64,000 nt of DNA, from assembly GCF_000715075.1 (NCBI RefSeq), contig NC_134089.1, positions 67,004,697 to 67,068,696 on the forward strand. The letters run 5' to 3'. The position numbers and the translations under genes were made by a program. Source of the stretch: Nicotiana tabacum. Taxonomy: Eukaryota; Streptophyta; Magnoliopsida; Solanales; Solanaceae. How positions within the stretch are numbered: position 1 is the first letter of the stretch; each line of letters begins with the position of its first letter. Below, one piece after another: positions 49,138 through 60,296 of this stretch. The notes under the pieces were generated by a model. It did not search any database. It was not told the origin of the DNA and worked only from the letters and a program-made list of their open reading frames with translations.

Positions 49138-49876
49138 ATGTCTAATCTACCTTCTAATGTTGATGAAGAGAGCCACACCATTCCTTTGGCTATTGTATTC
49201 CCTACTCACAGGGAGGACGCCATCTCCATAGCAGAAGATGAAGCTCTTCCTTTAGTGGAGGAGATCATCCCCCGCAACCCTGAGGCTAGGTTCGATTTTC
49301 AATAGTCGTCGGATGCGACGCCTAGAAAATTTCTATCATCGATGGCTTCTACACACTTGGCTAAATTCAAAGCCAAGTTTTGCCTTCCCAACCACGTAGA
49401 ATTAATCCCCGCTGGTGAGGACAAAGTGCACGTTCACCATCCTGGGTATTGTGCTCTCTATGCCTACCCGTTTAACATTGGCTACTCATTTTACCTTCTC
49501 CCGTTGGAGGAGGAGTTTTGCCTCCATTATGGAGTTTAACCTGCTATGATCGCCCCTTATGTTTATAAGGTCATCAAGATGCTATCAAAATTTTCTGCGC
49601 ATGCTTGAGTCGAGGTCACAGTGCGGCATTTGGTGCATCTGTTCGCACCTAGCTTCTACAGACGGACGATGTTGATCCTTCGACATCGTGGGGGCAATTG
49701 CTTGGTGGTGAAGATGGATGATAAGGGTAGTCTGAAATTCTGGCTCGACTACTTCTATGTCAAGACTCAGACCATTGTGGCTGATGTCGACAGTTTCCCT
49801 AAGGCCTGGAACCATACACTTAAATGTTCGAGCTTTTTTATTTTTTTAACTTTTAAAGCACCTTGTTCATCTCAAA

Positions 49877-50038
49877 CCGTTTTTTAAAAGTAGTGGGGTG
49901 TAAAGCAAGGCATTTTACATATTCCTCAGCAAGGCGTAAGCCCCCAAGCATGAGGCGTAAGCCCCATAGGTATTTAATTTTTAATATTTTATAAAATAAT
50001 ATAATTACAGCAAATATTTATACACAAGTAAAATTGTG

Positions 50039-50081
<43 letters not shown>

Positions 50082-50731
50082 CTGTGTGAGAGAGAGAGAG
50101 AGAGGGAGAGAGAGAGTATGTGTGTGTGCGCACTCTATCCCTATAAAAAAACTAGTCAAAACAATCTATTATATGCTTTTTAGAAGCACAAGTAACTTGA
50201 GTCGAATAGAATAAAGTTTTCTATATAGAGGAACAAAAAGGATGACTAACCTACAATTGTACTTTGAACTTTCTACTATGAAGAAAAATGAAGTTCTCTT
50301 TGTATTTGTAAAAAACAAATTGAATATTTGTTGCTTTTGGGAGATATTAGCAAACTAACAGACAAGATAAAGAATTGGAAAAGACCATGAATTAGGGCTT
50401 CAATCAATAAAAAAGGTCTTGACTTTTACATTTAATACATTTTATTTCCTTTTTAAAATTTTTGAGAATTTGGGTATTATATGAAGGAGTTATTCAACAA
50501 ATTTTGTTTTAATTTTAAAAAGTCTTTGGGACTTACGTCTCACTAAAAAACACGCCTCAAATGCCCGGGCATACGCCCCAAACACCCTAGCGTACGCCCC
50601 GAATTCTCAGGCCTACGCCTCGAATTGCTGGGTGTACGCCTCTTGAGACTTTCACCCCACACCATCGCCTCGGGGCGTTTTTGGTGTGCCTTGCCCCAGT
50701 GCTCGCCCCGAAAATGCCTTTTAAAACACTT
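49877..50731. mobile_element. hAT-type MITE with 8-bp target duplication
   Basis: Identical ATCTCAAA flanks both sides (49869-49876 and 50732-50739), the 8-bp duplication typical of hAT. The left end CCGTTTTTTAAAAG and the reverse complement of the right end AAGTGTTTTAAAAGG form decayed inverted repeats. Both subterminal regions are full of GGCGTAAGCCCC or GGCGTACGCC phrases. No transposase ORF. Confidence 0.78.
50032..50125. repeat. Compound microsatellite
   Basis: (TA)n then (TG)n then (AG)n then TGTGTGTGCGCAC, inside the hAT MITE. Confidence 0.97.
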
Positions 50732-52936
50732 ATCTCAAATTGGTAGAATAATTCTTCCCTCCCTGCATCTACTAGTCTCCCTCCTCCTATGGTGATACGT
50801 ATCACTAACTGGGTTAAGCAGGTTCTCCCTTACACTGAGGGATTCTTGACTGACCGAGCTTCTTTCAAAAGTTCAGACTCTCCCTCCCCTCAAAAGGTAA
50901 TTTTTCTCTTCCGGTCGTGATCGTATTTAGCATTGGCTTGTGTCGTTATAAACCCCTATGCTTATTATTTTTTAGGTTCAGTCAGGGGGACTTCAAGAAA
51001 GAATAGGCGCTCATGCCTACATTTAGGAGGAGAAAGGCCGCCACGCCTTCCACCTCCACCTCCGCCTCTACCTCTGCTCCTATATCAACTACTGCACCTT
51101 CTGTCACCGCCCCTGTCTCAGCTATTGCACCCGCTCCTCAAATGTTTTCACTCATCGATGAAGATGATGAAGTCTCTCCCTGTGATAGGGACCAAAGGCC
51201 CCACAAGAGGAAGGTTGTGGATGTTAGGGGGAGGGAGGAGTTCCCTTGGCCGTCGATTCAGTAGAAGATGAATTCACACTTCGGGAGAAGAAGATGATAC
51301 ACATCAGAGATAATGTTGGGGTGACCTCCGAGGCCCCATAATTGGAAGAGCTAACGAGGGCGTGCCTTTATGCACTAAGAGGGAGATGGTCATGGAGAGG
51401 ATGCTTGGTGACGACTCTGTATCTATGATACAAAAGGAGGCTTCATCTTCTAGGCTGGCAGCTGATACTTCTCTGGTCGACGAGGATAGAGGAAAGGACG
51501 TCATCGTTGAGGGCGACTAGTTAGGTTTCAACATGGACCATGACAAACTTAGGATGATTGATGAGGGACTCACTCAAATCGAGGTAAGGATAGATTGAGG
51601 CTCAAGGACCATCACGATCCTAATGGATCATGATTTGCTGATAAATGCCAAGGAGGTGGTCCCCTCTCTCTATCCTCTTTGTTCCGATGTAGAGGGTGTG
51701 ACCCTTAAGGATATAAATGACAGTACCCTGTCAAAGAACATTGTTGGTCTTGCTCTCACGGTAAGTGCTACTATTGTTCATTCTTTTCCCTTTTTCTTAA
51801 CTCATTTCTAAGTTTTAACTTTTGCCTTTTCTTTGATTTCTAGACCTTTTTGGAAACTAAGAGTACTCAGAGGAGGACCCGATGTAAATAAATTTATGTA
51901 AAGTCGAAGGTAAATAATAAGAGTACCGAGGAAAGTACCGGGACCTTCGAAAGCGGCTTCGCGAGGAGGGTCGCATGCCGACCTTGAGAGAAGAACTAAA
52001 CAAAAAGGATAAGGAGTTGATGGCAGCCGTGGAGAGAATCAGCATTCTTGAGGGAGCGTTGAAGAGAAAATAAAAAAAAGCTTGAGCTCCTGGGAGGAGC
52101 CAGGGCTCTGACCGCATGCCTGTTGAATAATGAGCCATCGACTCTAGGTAGCGGATTGGTTAAGGGAACCCAACGGAGTCGTAGCAAAAACGAGTCTTTA
52201 TAGAGCAATTGTCACTACTTATGGACCCGAACCTGGGGGATCTATCCATGACCAGGATGAAGCTTGGGTGAAACTAAGTGGATGTCCGAACCATGTAAGG
52301 GCATAGAGGCTTGATGCAGTGGCCTTCAGAATTAACTGGTTCAACTTCAAAGCCAGTTAGACTAATTCTAGCTCGAAATCAAAACTCTCAGTGGGAAGGA
52401 ATGTCACCGAGAAGCAGCAGATGCTCGAAGAGGAGGAGTCCTCTCGATCGGAGGCTCAAATGGAGCTGACGGTTTTGAAGTTAGTGAACATGGCTCTCCG
52501 TTTCGAGAAGGACAACATTCTATCTGCGGTCGAAGCTAAGAAGGACAGGCTCGATGAGTTGTATGAACAAATTGCTGCTCTTGAGCCCGAAAATGCCCAA
52601 TTGCTTGCACGGCCCTCTACGTCTACTGCCTCTGAGTATTCTAATATTCTTTGAGAGTAGTACAAGGAGTGGATCTTTGTTAAAGACCAGCTAGATGTGA
52701 TTTGTGATTTGAATAAGATGGGCTTTGTCTATGAGATGACTTTCGAGGAGGCTCGAGTCAAAGCTCGTGAGGCCTGGCTTGCTTGTGACTATGACCCCAC
52801 CACGCTTCAAGCTAACTTCGAGGGAGGTGACAAGGGAGATGTGGACCAGTTCACGGATAGTGCATGGTGCGACTCTGCTTATGGTCGAGATGAGGAAGGA
52901 GAGGACGATAAAAGTCGAGGTGGTGATGGCCACTGA

Positions 52937-53739
52937 TATTTTTGTGTTTTTTGCTCATCTCTTCTATTTTTGGTTGGCATCTTTGAATAACTTTGTATAA
53001 ACTTTCTTTAGGAATATAAAGGTTTTTATGGTTTTGTATATGCCTTCTCTCTTTGTGCGTTCTTGTTTTTGTATTTGTGTTTTGCTTCTTTGTATTCTTC
53101 ATTGTTATTTTCTATTTTTTGATAGCCATAGTGTTGAGTGGTTATGGGTGTATTGTCCTTGTTCGAGTTAGTTGAACATATTTTTAAGTTAATCGCAGTC
53201 GAGGACCGATAGGTGTTATTCGAGCTTGTCGAACTTGGCATTTTATTATGTCGTGGATGAGGGCCGATAGGTGTTGTTCGAGCTTGGTCAAACTTTATCT
53301 ATCATTAAGTCATGGCCGAGGGCGGATAGGTTTTGTTCAAGATCGTTCAAACTTAACCTTTGTTAAGCCGATAGGTATTGTTCAAACTTCGTCGAACTTA
53401 ACCATTCAGGAGAGCAATTTCAATAAATGTACATTTTTATTATTTTGGTGTTGTTGCTCTGATTACATTATTTTTCCCTTGGGCAATTTTTGGAGAAATT
53501 TATAAGTTTTGGATGTTGATTGGTGTTCCAGTCCCAGTTCCAGTATATCTAGTCCCTTCATTATTTGACTTGGAGAATCTTGAGGAGTCGGGCAATGAAA
53601 AGTCTGTTTGCTCTCATGTTCTTCAACTCGAAGTGTCCCACTCATTGCCTCGTTAAAAACCTCATTGAGAAAATCTATTGGGACAAAACTTAAGTGAGGG
53701 AAAGAAGAGTATGACTTACAGGGCATTTCTTGTTTTTTA
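52937..53739. other. Region between the accessory gene and integrase of element D, with tandem repeats
   Basis: From 53150 to 53410 a unit of about 60-70 bp recurs roughly four times: GCCGATAGGTGTTGTTCGAG then a GTCGAACTT phrase, with growing divergence. Because the two genes converge here, this segment should hold both 3' ends. No coding sequence recognised. Confidence 0.7.
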
Positions 53740-54860
53740 GAAGTTGAAGTAGTTGAGGTGGCTGATATTCCAATTGTTTGGCAAGGGTTTTCCTTCCATG
53801 GTTTCTAGTTGGAACGAACCCTTGTCTTCTTTGCCTATAATTTTATATGGTCTATCCCAGTTGGTTCCCAACTTGCCTTCTCATGGGTCCCTGCTTGCTT
53901 GGGTTTTGGCTTTGAGTACGTAATCCCCGATCTTGAGCTATCGGACCTTTGCCTTTTTGTTGTAGTAACGCTCTACTTGTTGTTTCTGGGAGACCATCCT
54001 TATGTATGCCATATCTTTTCGCTCATAGACCTCGTCGTGATCTTGCCTCCTACTCTCATCATTGCAGGTGTCGCTTTCATAGGAGCACCTCAGGCTGTGT
54101 TCTCCGACCTCAACTAGTATAGTTGTTTCTGTGTCATAGACTAGAGAATAAAGTGTCTCTCATATGCTTGTCTTCGGGGTGGTTCTATGTGCCTGCAATA
54201 CTTTTAGGAGTACTTCCGGCCATAGTCCCTTAGCCTCTTTGAGTTTATTTTTCATGATGTTCAGTATAGACTTATTGGAGGATTCCGCTTGTCCGTTGCC
54301 GGCTGGGTGGTAAGGAGTTAAAAATATCCTTTTAATATGCCATTTTTCGAAGAACTCGATAATTTTTCTTTTCGTGAACGGGGGCCCGTTGTCACAGCTT
54401 ATCTCTTTGGGTAGGCTGAATCGGCAAATGATGTTTTTCCATACGAAGGTGATTATATCTTGCTCATGCACTTGAGAAAATGCTCTTGCTTCCACACACT
54501 TAGAGAAATAGTCAGTTAAAACTAAAAGGAATTTTACGTTACCTCGTCCTGGTGGAGGTGGTCCACAATGTCCATTCCTCATTTAATGAAAGGCAATGGA
54601 GAAGTGATAGGGTGGAGGTGCTCGCCTGCTTGGTGAAATATCGAGGTGTATTTATGACACTGCTCGCATTTCTTCACAAATCTTAGGGCGTCTTTTCATG
54701 GTGGGACAATAATACTCGGCCCATATAAGGCACCTGACGAGTGCTCGGTACCGAAGTGGCTGCCGTAATGACCTTCATGGACTTCCTCGAGGATGCATTG
54801 AGTTTGGTTTGGGCCTAAGCATTTTGCCAAGGGACCCCCATACATTCTCTTGTATAAGTC
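53740..54860 (-). pseudogene. Element D integrase, broken
   Basis: Read on the minus strand: HEGHYGSHFG and KCEQCHKYTS give the zinc-binding region (about 54790-54640). The core has LVLTDYFSKCVEA, SCDNGPPF and GNGQAESSNKS (54540-54270), the second D and the E of the catalytic triad; the first D (GMDIV) lies in another frame at about 54570. The C-terminal part (54100-53740) has QKQQVERYYNKKAKV, GDYVLKAKTQA and GTNWDRPYKI. A TGG to TGA stop and a 1-base shift separate the zinc region from the core. Confidence 0.88.
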
Positions 54861-56125
54861 GTTGTGAAGGAGGTTGTACCTGGAAGCTTGCATTCTCAGC
54901 TTTTTGTCATTTGCGAGGGTTCCTTCTTGCAAATAGTTATAATACAATTGCGCCAGTCCCAGGTTAGATTTATAGATTTTACCTCGATATGGTCCAATGC
55001 TGAGCTCAAGAGGTGAAGTACACTCTTATGACCAGGGGTTACACTTTTGGTGGTGGTGGCCAACTTGGCAAGACTATCTACTTTGACGTTCTGATTTTGT
55101 GGAATTTGGTCGAGCTGGCACTCGTCAAAACTGGGTAACAATCTACAGATCTCGGTATGATATTTCTGCAATATCTGCTCTTTGATTTGGAAAGTCCTAG
55201 TAACCTGGTTGACTACGAGTTGAGAATTACAATGAAGCTTTAATCGCTTCACTCCGTACTTGAGTGCTAGTCTTAATTATGCAATTACGGCCTCATGGTC
55301 GACCTTATTGTTAGTCAAGTCTGGGCATCTTATCAATTAGCAAACTATCTCACAGGTAGGAATCTCGAGTACGAGTACCAGCCCTAACCCGCATGCATTG
55401 GATGTGTCGTTGATGTGTAGAACTTCAAAGGTCCTGTGTTTGAAGAGAAGCTTGAATGACTTCCTTTTTTGTCTCAAGCATTACTTTGCACTAAAGTCTG
55501 CGACAAAATCGGTGAGTACTTGCGACTTTGTCGCTATGCGAGGTTGAAAAATGATGTCGTGCTCACTTAACTTGGTGGCCCATTTGGCCAGCCTCCCTGA
55601 CAACTCGGGTTGTGTAATATGCTTCTTAAAGGAAAAGTGGTGGCGACAGAGATAGGGTGGCACTGAAAATAAGGTCTAACCTTCCATAAAGCTACGACCA
55701 GAGCCAAGGCTAGTTTTTCAAGGTGAGGGTACCTTTTCTCGGTGTTGACAAGTGTTTTGCTGATATAAAAATTGGAAATTGCGTACCTTTGTTTTCTCGA
55801 ACCAAGACCGTACTTACTGCTACTTCCAGAATGGCAAGGTACATGAGGAGGCGCTCCCGGGACTCGAGTTTTGAGAGTAAGGGTGGTGATGACAAGTACG
55901 CCTTTAGTTCTTGCAGTGCTTCTACAAACTCAGGTGTCCACACAAGGCCGTTATCTTTTTTAGTGCGCTGAAAAAACTGTGACATCTATCGGAGCCACGA
56001 GATGAATCTGGATAGGGCAACAATTCGACCGGTCAATCTCTAGACTTGCTTTTTAGTGGTTTCTTGCTCAGGTATCCCGTAGATAGCCTTGATTTGATCT
56101 GGGTTGACCTCAATCCCTCATTATG
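54861..56125 (-). pseudogene. Element D RT C-terminus and tandem RNase H domains, broken and truncated
   Basis: At the right edge the minus strand reads REGIEVNPDQIKAIYGIPEQ and RLTGRIVALSRFISW, the C-terminal part of RT. The classical RNase H follows (MSQFFQRTKKDNGLVWTPE at 55985, LSTPRKGTLTLKN, then AKWATKLSEHDIIFQPR, 55663-55481). The archaeal-type RNase H follows (MKRLKLHCNSQLVVNQV, 55252-54896). Two RNase H domains again mark the Tat branch. Coding ends abruptly at 56126, where the LTR of element E begins. Confidence 0.85.
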
Positions 56126-56819
56126 TGTAACGACTCGGCCGCTCGTTTCATGAGTCACAGTCCCGTTCTCCACATTTCTGCTTCCCTATGTGTTGTTCAT
56201 CTATATTTCATCTTATTGTATTTGTTGTTCTGTGTTCGGAATGGTCTTGGAGTGAAATGAGACACTTAGTCTCTTATTTGGAAGCTTTAGTTGGTAAAGT
56301 CAACCGGAAGTTGACTTTTGAGTAAATGATATCGAAATTTGGTTTTTATGGTTCAGATACTTCGTTAGGTGATTTTGGGACTTAAGAGTGTGTTCGGAAT
56401 GTAATTTGGATGTCCGTGGTAGATTTAGGCTTGAATTGGCAAAATTGGAAATTTGGCATTTTTCGGTCGGCAGTGGAAATCTTGATATCGGGTCGGAATG
56501 GAATTCCAAAAATTGGAGTAGGTCCGTCGTGTCATTTGTTACGTGTGTGCAAAATTTTAGGTCATTCGGATGAGGTTTGATAGGTTTTTGGATCGATTGC
56601 GGAATTTGGAAGTTTGAAAATCCTTAGGCTTGAATCCGAGAATGATTTGGTGTTTCAATGCTGTTTTGAGGATTCCGAGGATTGGTATGAGTTTGAATGA
56701 TTATATGTGACTTGTTCGTATTTTTGGTTGAGGTCCCGGGGGCCTCGGGACGATTTCGGAAGGTTGTCAGAAAGATTGGAATTGAGATTGAGTAGCTTCA
56801 GCTGCTGTTCCTGTCATAA

Positions 56820-57077
56820 CCGCACCTGCGGATTGGGGACCGCAGGTGCGGGCATGCAGAAGCGAAGAAAGGGCCCCAGATGCATCCAAGGTTGAGAGGG
56901 GAGATGCTGTGAGGTGAGCGCACCCGCGAGGACGCATGTGCGGGTAATTGACCGCAGAAGCGGTTTTAGGCGGATAAGTGATTTCCACAAGTGCAAACTG
57001 TTGGACCGCAGGTGCAGTCGCGTAGGTGCAAGTTTGGGGCCGCAGGTGCGGAAATGCCTAGGAAGAAACTATATAAG
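56820..57077 (+). promoter_or_regulatory. Palindromic motif cluster and TATA box in element E LTR
   Basis: CCGCACCTGCGG (56820-56831) and CCGCAGGTGCGG (56840-56851 and 57040-57051) are exact reverse complements of each other. Partial copies lie near 56930-56965 and at 57006. TATATAAG follows at 57070-57077. The cluster occupies the last 250 bp before the presumed start, where LTR control sites usually lie. Confidence 0.6.
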
Positions 57078-58904
57078 CATTCCTTAGCAAATTTTTGCCC
57101 ATTTACACCATTTTTGAGACGGGATTTGAGCTTTTGGAGGGTTTTGAAGAGGGAATCAGGGGGGGTTCTCATTGGGCTAAGTTTCTTGAACCTAAAAACT
57201 TGATTATGTAGTGATTTTCAGTTGATTAAGCATGAAATTTGTGGGATTTAAGGGTGAAAATTTGAGAAATTAGGGCTTGAAATTGGTGAGTTAAAATTGG
57301 GGATTTGAGGGGCCATTTGAGGTCCGATTTTGATGTTTTGTTATGTATAAACTCGTGAGAGGATAAGGATTCTAGTGTTGTGATTTTTATCTGATTCCGA
57401 GATGTGGGGCCGGGGGTCGGGTTTGACCAATTTCGGGAATTTGAGTTTAATTTGATAATTTTCGCGTGGGCTTTGTCCCTTTGGCTTGTATTGATGTTAT
57501 GATTCTAATTTTGGATAAATTCAGGAAGATTTGAGGCCTAGTCGAGAGGCAAGGGCATTGGGGAGTAGATTTTCATCCGGTTTGAGGTAAGTAACGATTG
57601 CAAATCTAGACCTGAGGGTATGAAACCTCAGAATTTTGTACTTGTTTTGATAAAAGAGGTGACGCACATGCTAGGTGACGGGCGTGTGGGCATGCACCCG
57701 TAGGGATTTTGACTTGGTCCGTTGCGTGGCAACTGTAGAGTTGTATATCTTGATAAACTCTATATGACATCTATGTGTTTTAGAAATGAATCTGTTAATT
57801 TGGGCTGAATGCCATGTTTGGTACCTTATGCCGAACTGTTTGGACCCTCAGGGTATTTTACTACTTTTCTCACACTGTTTTGATTCGAAATTATATCCTC
57901 AGTCATGTTTTTACCTGTTTATTGTTTAATTTGGTTCATTACTCTATTTTCAAATATTTGAAAACTGTTTGGGCTGAGTTCCCTGATTTTCACTGAAATG
58001 CCCGAGTGGCTGTAAGGTTAATGACTGAGAGAGGTCGAGGACCTGATGGTGAGAATTATATATATATATTTATAAATCGGGTTGCACGCCGCATCGATAT
58101 ATTTGATCGTGTTGCACACCGCAGCGATATAGCGCTTGGGCTGTAGGAGCCCCTCTGGAGTCTGCGCATCCTAGTGAGTGTAGTCGACTATATATTTATA
58201 GATCAGGCTGCATGCCACAACAGTTATTATTATGAGATATCTATTGAGCGGAAGTGCTGAGTGTGAGTACTGATTAACGAGAGTTGAGTCACGAGTGATC
58301 GAGAGGCTTGCCCGAGGGGCTATACTTATGAGTGATACTTTGCCCGAGGGGCTTGAAATTACTGTTTTCACTCTTCTTTTATGCTGAGCCTCTATTGTAA
58401 AATGTTGAATAAAAGTTTTTAAAGAACTTTCATTGAAACTGGAGTTTTTACGAGATATTCGGTAACTGAACTATAGATTTTGACTTTGATATTTCTATTG
58501 AGATTCTATGTTAGAGTATGTACATGATTTTAAATTCTCGTCACTGCACTCAGATTTTATTTACTTTGGTTACTTACTGAGTTGGCGTACTCACGTTACT
58601 CCCTGTACCTTGTGTGCAGATCCAGGTGCCATATCATCAGAGTGAGAGCTTTCAGCAGCTTCTGAGTATTTCTGGAGATAGCAAGGTAGTTGCACGGCGT
58701 TCTTAGCCCTGCCTTTCTCCTTCCTATCCTTAGTGTTATTTATTTCACTATTTTCCTTTTGTATTGAGTAGATATTGTTGGGTTGTATTTAGTGGCTCAT
58801 GACTAGTGATGCCAGAATCGGGTTGTGTTGATGTATTTACGTACTTGTTTCCGCGTATTTTTGATATTTTAAAATGAGAGATTTGAGATTTATCTAATTA
58901 AAAA

Positions 58905-60173
58905 GGCGTAATGGCTTTCTGGCCACTTAAACTTGTAGGGCTTTTGAAAGCCGATACACGAACTTTGGATTTTCCCATTTGAACACTCCAACTTGACAAA
59001 ATGGGTAATAATAAACACATCCACCATAACGTGTATATCAATTGCGCTAACATGCACAACACATCATGCTAAGCTATTTATTACTTGCCATGTGTTATCT
59101 GTGGGTCCCATTTTTAAATACAAAATCAGAAAAAAAAAGTTACAAATACAAAAAGGAAAAATAACGCCTGAAACATAGTTCGACAATTCTACCGTGGGAA
59201 TCGTCCCCTCCGACGAGGAGCAGAACTCCGGCGAGGCAAAAGTGAACGCGCAAGGTGTTCCAGGTATCCAAATTGGAAAAGAAAAGTACCAAAATGTTCG
59301 CCTTGATGAGGAGAATGCTCCTACACTTCCAATTTCATATGGGTACCAACCAATTCCTCCAATTTTACAATCCAAAAGCTCAGGCAGTCCGGTTGAGCAA
59401 GGTGTTCGACGAAATGCCCCTATCAATTCTGGGCCAATTGGAGACCAATTTCCAATTGGAATCCCTTCTACTACACCCATGGATCCTCTATGCAAAGATT
59501 CAGCTCAATCCATTCAAGAAATCAACCATCACCACCAAGTTGAAAACTCAAAACTTCACCAGTTGGCCGGGCAAGGTGATCAGGCAAACCAAAGGACTCA
59601 AAACCAATGCCAAACTACTCTTTCTCCTCAGGAGAATGTTTCCAAACCTTCAAACTAGACCTTACATGGGCCAAATCTTTCGAATATCCAAAATGGTCAT
59701 TCTGCACACTATTCATATAACAGTGTTCGACCAAATGCCAATGCACCCTCCAGTTCTACTCAGTCTCTTTCACTAGGATTCTGAACTTACATGCTCCGGC
59801 ATGGTCTGGTGAAGTTCGTAGCATCACTTACTCATATGATAGCATCACTTAATCCATGGTGGACACCTGGGAAGATGAAAAAATTGGAAAAGTCTTTTTT
59901 TTCTTTTTCATTTTTCTTTTTTATTTATATTTTATTCTAATTCTAATTTTAATTTTTTTAAGTAAAAACAATACTATTCACGTGTCTTGGGAGTGTGATT
60001 TACACAGTTTAGCCATGTCAGCTGTAGTGCTTCCATATAGGCATGGTTAACGGTCAAATATATTTATTATTACCCATTTTGTCAAGTTGGAGTGTTCAAA
60101 TAGGAAAATTCAAAGTACGTGTATTGGCTTTCAAAAGTTCTACAAGTTTAAGTGGCCAGGAAGCTATTACGCC
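58905..60173. mobile_element. Mutator-like element (possible Pack-MULE) in element E LTR
   Basis: The ends start GGCGTAATGGCTTTCTGGCC and, on the other strand, GGCGTAATAGCTTCCTGGCC, and remain paired over about 112 bp with roughly 8 mismatches. Flanks AATTAAAAA (58896-58904) and AATTAAACA (60174-60182) are a 9-bp target duplication with one change. Long inverted repeats plus 9-bp duplication indicate the Mutator superfamily. There is no transposase; the 1 kb interior has a coding-like composition. Confidence 0.85.
59194..59658 (+). CDS. Hypothetical ORF inside the MULE
   Basis: 154 codons rich in Q, N, P, S and G (PISYGYQPIPPILQSK, HHHQVENSKLHQLAGQ), open further upstream in frame to about 59179. 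The same frame continues after the stop with PNLSNIQNGHSAHYS until 59776, so it may be a captured gene fragment with one nonsense change. A second overlapping frame (59255-59776) is also open. I do not recognise a domain. Confidence 0.35.
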   Translation: MGIVPSDEEQNSGEAKVNAQGVPGIQIGKEKYQNVRLDEENAPTLPISYGYQPIPPILQSKSSGSPVEQGVRRNAPINSGPIGDQFPIGIPSTTPMDPLCKDSAQSIQEINHHHQVENSKLHQLAGQGDQANQRTQNQCQTTLSPQENVSKPSN

Positions 60174-60283
60174 AATTAAACAATGAATTTACAAAAGAAC
60201 TCGATGTGGTTAATATTGAATCGGCTTGCCTAGTACTATGATAGGTGCCATCATGATCGCTTTGGTTTGGGGTCATGACAAGT

Positions 60284-60296
60284 TGGTATTAGATCC
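60284..60296 (+). other. Primer binding site of element E, mutated
   Basis: TGGTATTAGATCC stands 3 bases after the LTR end, a variant of TGGTATCAGAGCC (initiator Met tRNA) with C to T and G to T changes. Confidence 0.8.

Larger units (their letters stand above)
49138..52936 (+). pseudogene. Accessory ORF of element D (gypsy-type transposon protein with coiled coil), antisense to pol
   Basis: Starts MSNLPSNVDEESHTIPLA. The globular part (about 49340-49815: LAKFKAKFCLPNHVELIPAG, NIGYSFYLLPLEEEF, TVRHLVHLFAPSFYRRT, GSLKFWLDYFYV) resembles the plant 'putative gypsy-type transposon' domain (Pfam Transposase_28, from memory). A S/T/A/P-rich linker lies at 51013-51140, and coiled coils at about 51940-52080 and 52391-52650. 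Two GT-AG introns are visible: 50897-50975 and 51761-51843; another probably surrounds the MITE at 49877-50731. It ends at TGA 52934. Stops at about 49303, 49540 and 49606 and shifts near 51260 break it. Role in transposition unknown. Confidence 0.68.
47864..56125 (-). mobile_element. Element D: Tat/Retand-like gypsy element with convergent accessory gene
   Basis: On the minus strand: RT C-terminus, RNase H, second RNase H and integrase (56125-53740), then a long 3' region whose opposite strand carries an accessory ORF (49138-52936), then the 3' LTR (48633-47864). Tat-branch elements of the Retand and Grande type are reported to carry additional, often antisense, ORFs downstream of pol, which fits. 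The 5' portion is missing because element E interrupts RT at 56126. Confidence 0.75.
56126..60280 (+). repeat. Element E 5' LTR with MULE insertion
   Basis: It begins TGTAACGACTCGGCC and ends GGTCATGACA, just before the primer site. Without the MULE and its target copy it is about 2.88 kb. The ACTTACTGAG and TGTGTGCAGATCCAGGT phrases (58570-58627) are shared with the relic at 20705-20950. Confidence 0.88.

Noticed and set aside
49138..52936. Interpretation as a host gene
   Set aside because: The protein resembles gypsy-type transposon proteins, it is broken by stops, and it lies between the LTR and integrase of element D. An element accessory gene fits better.
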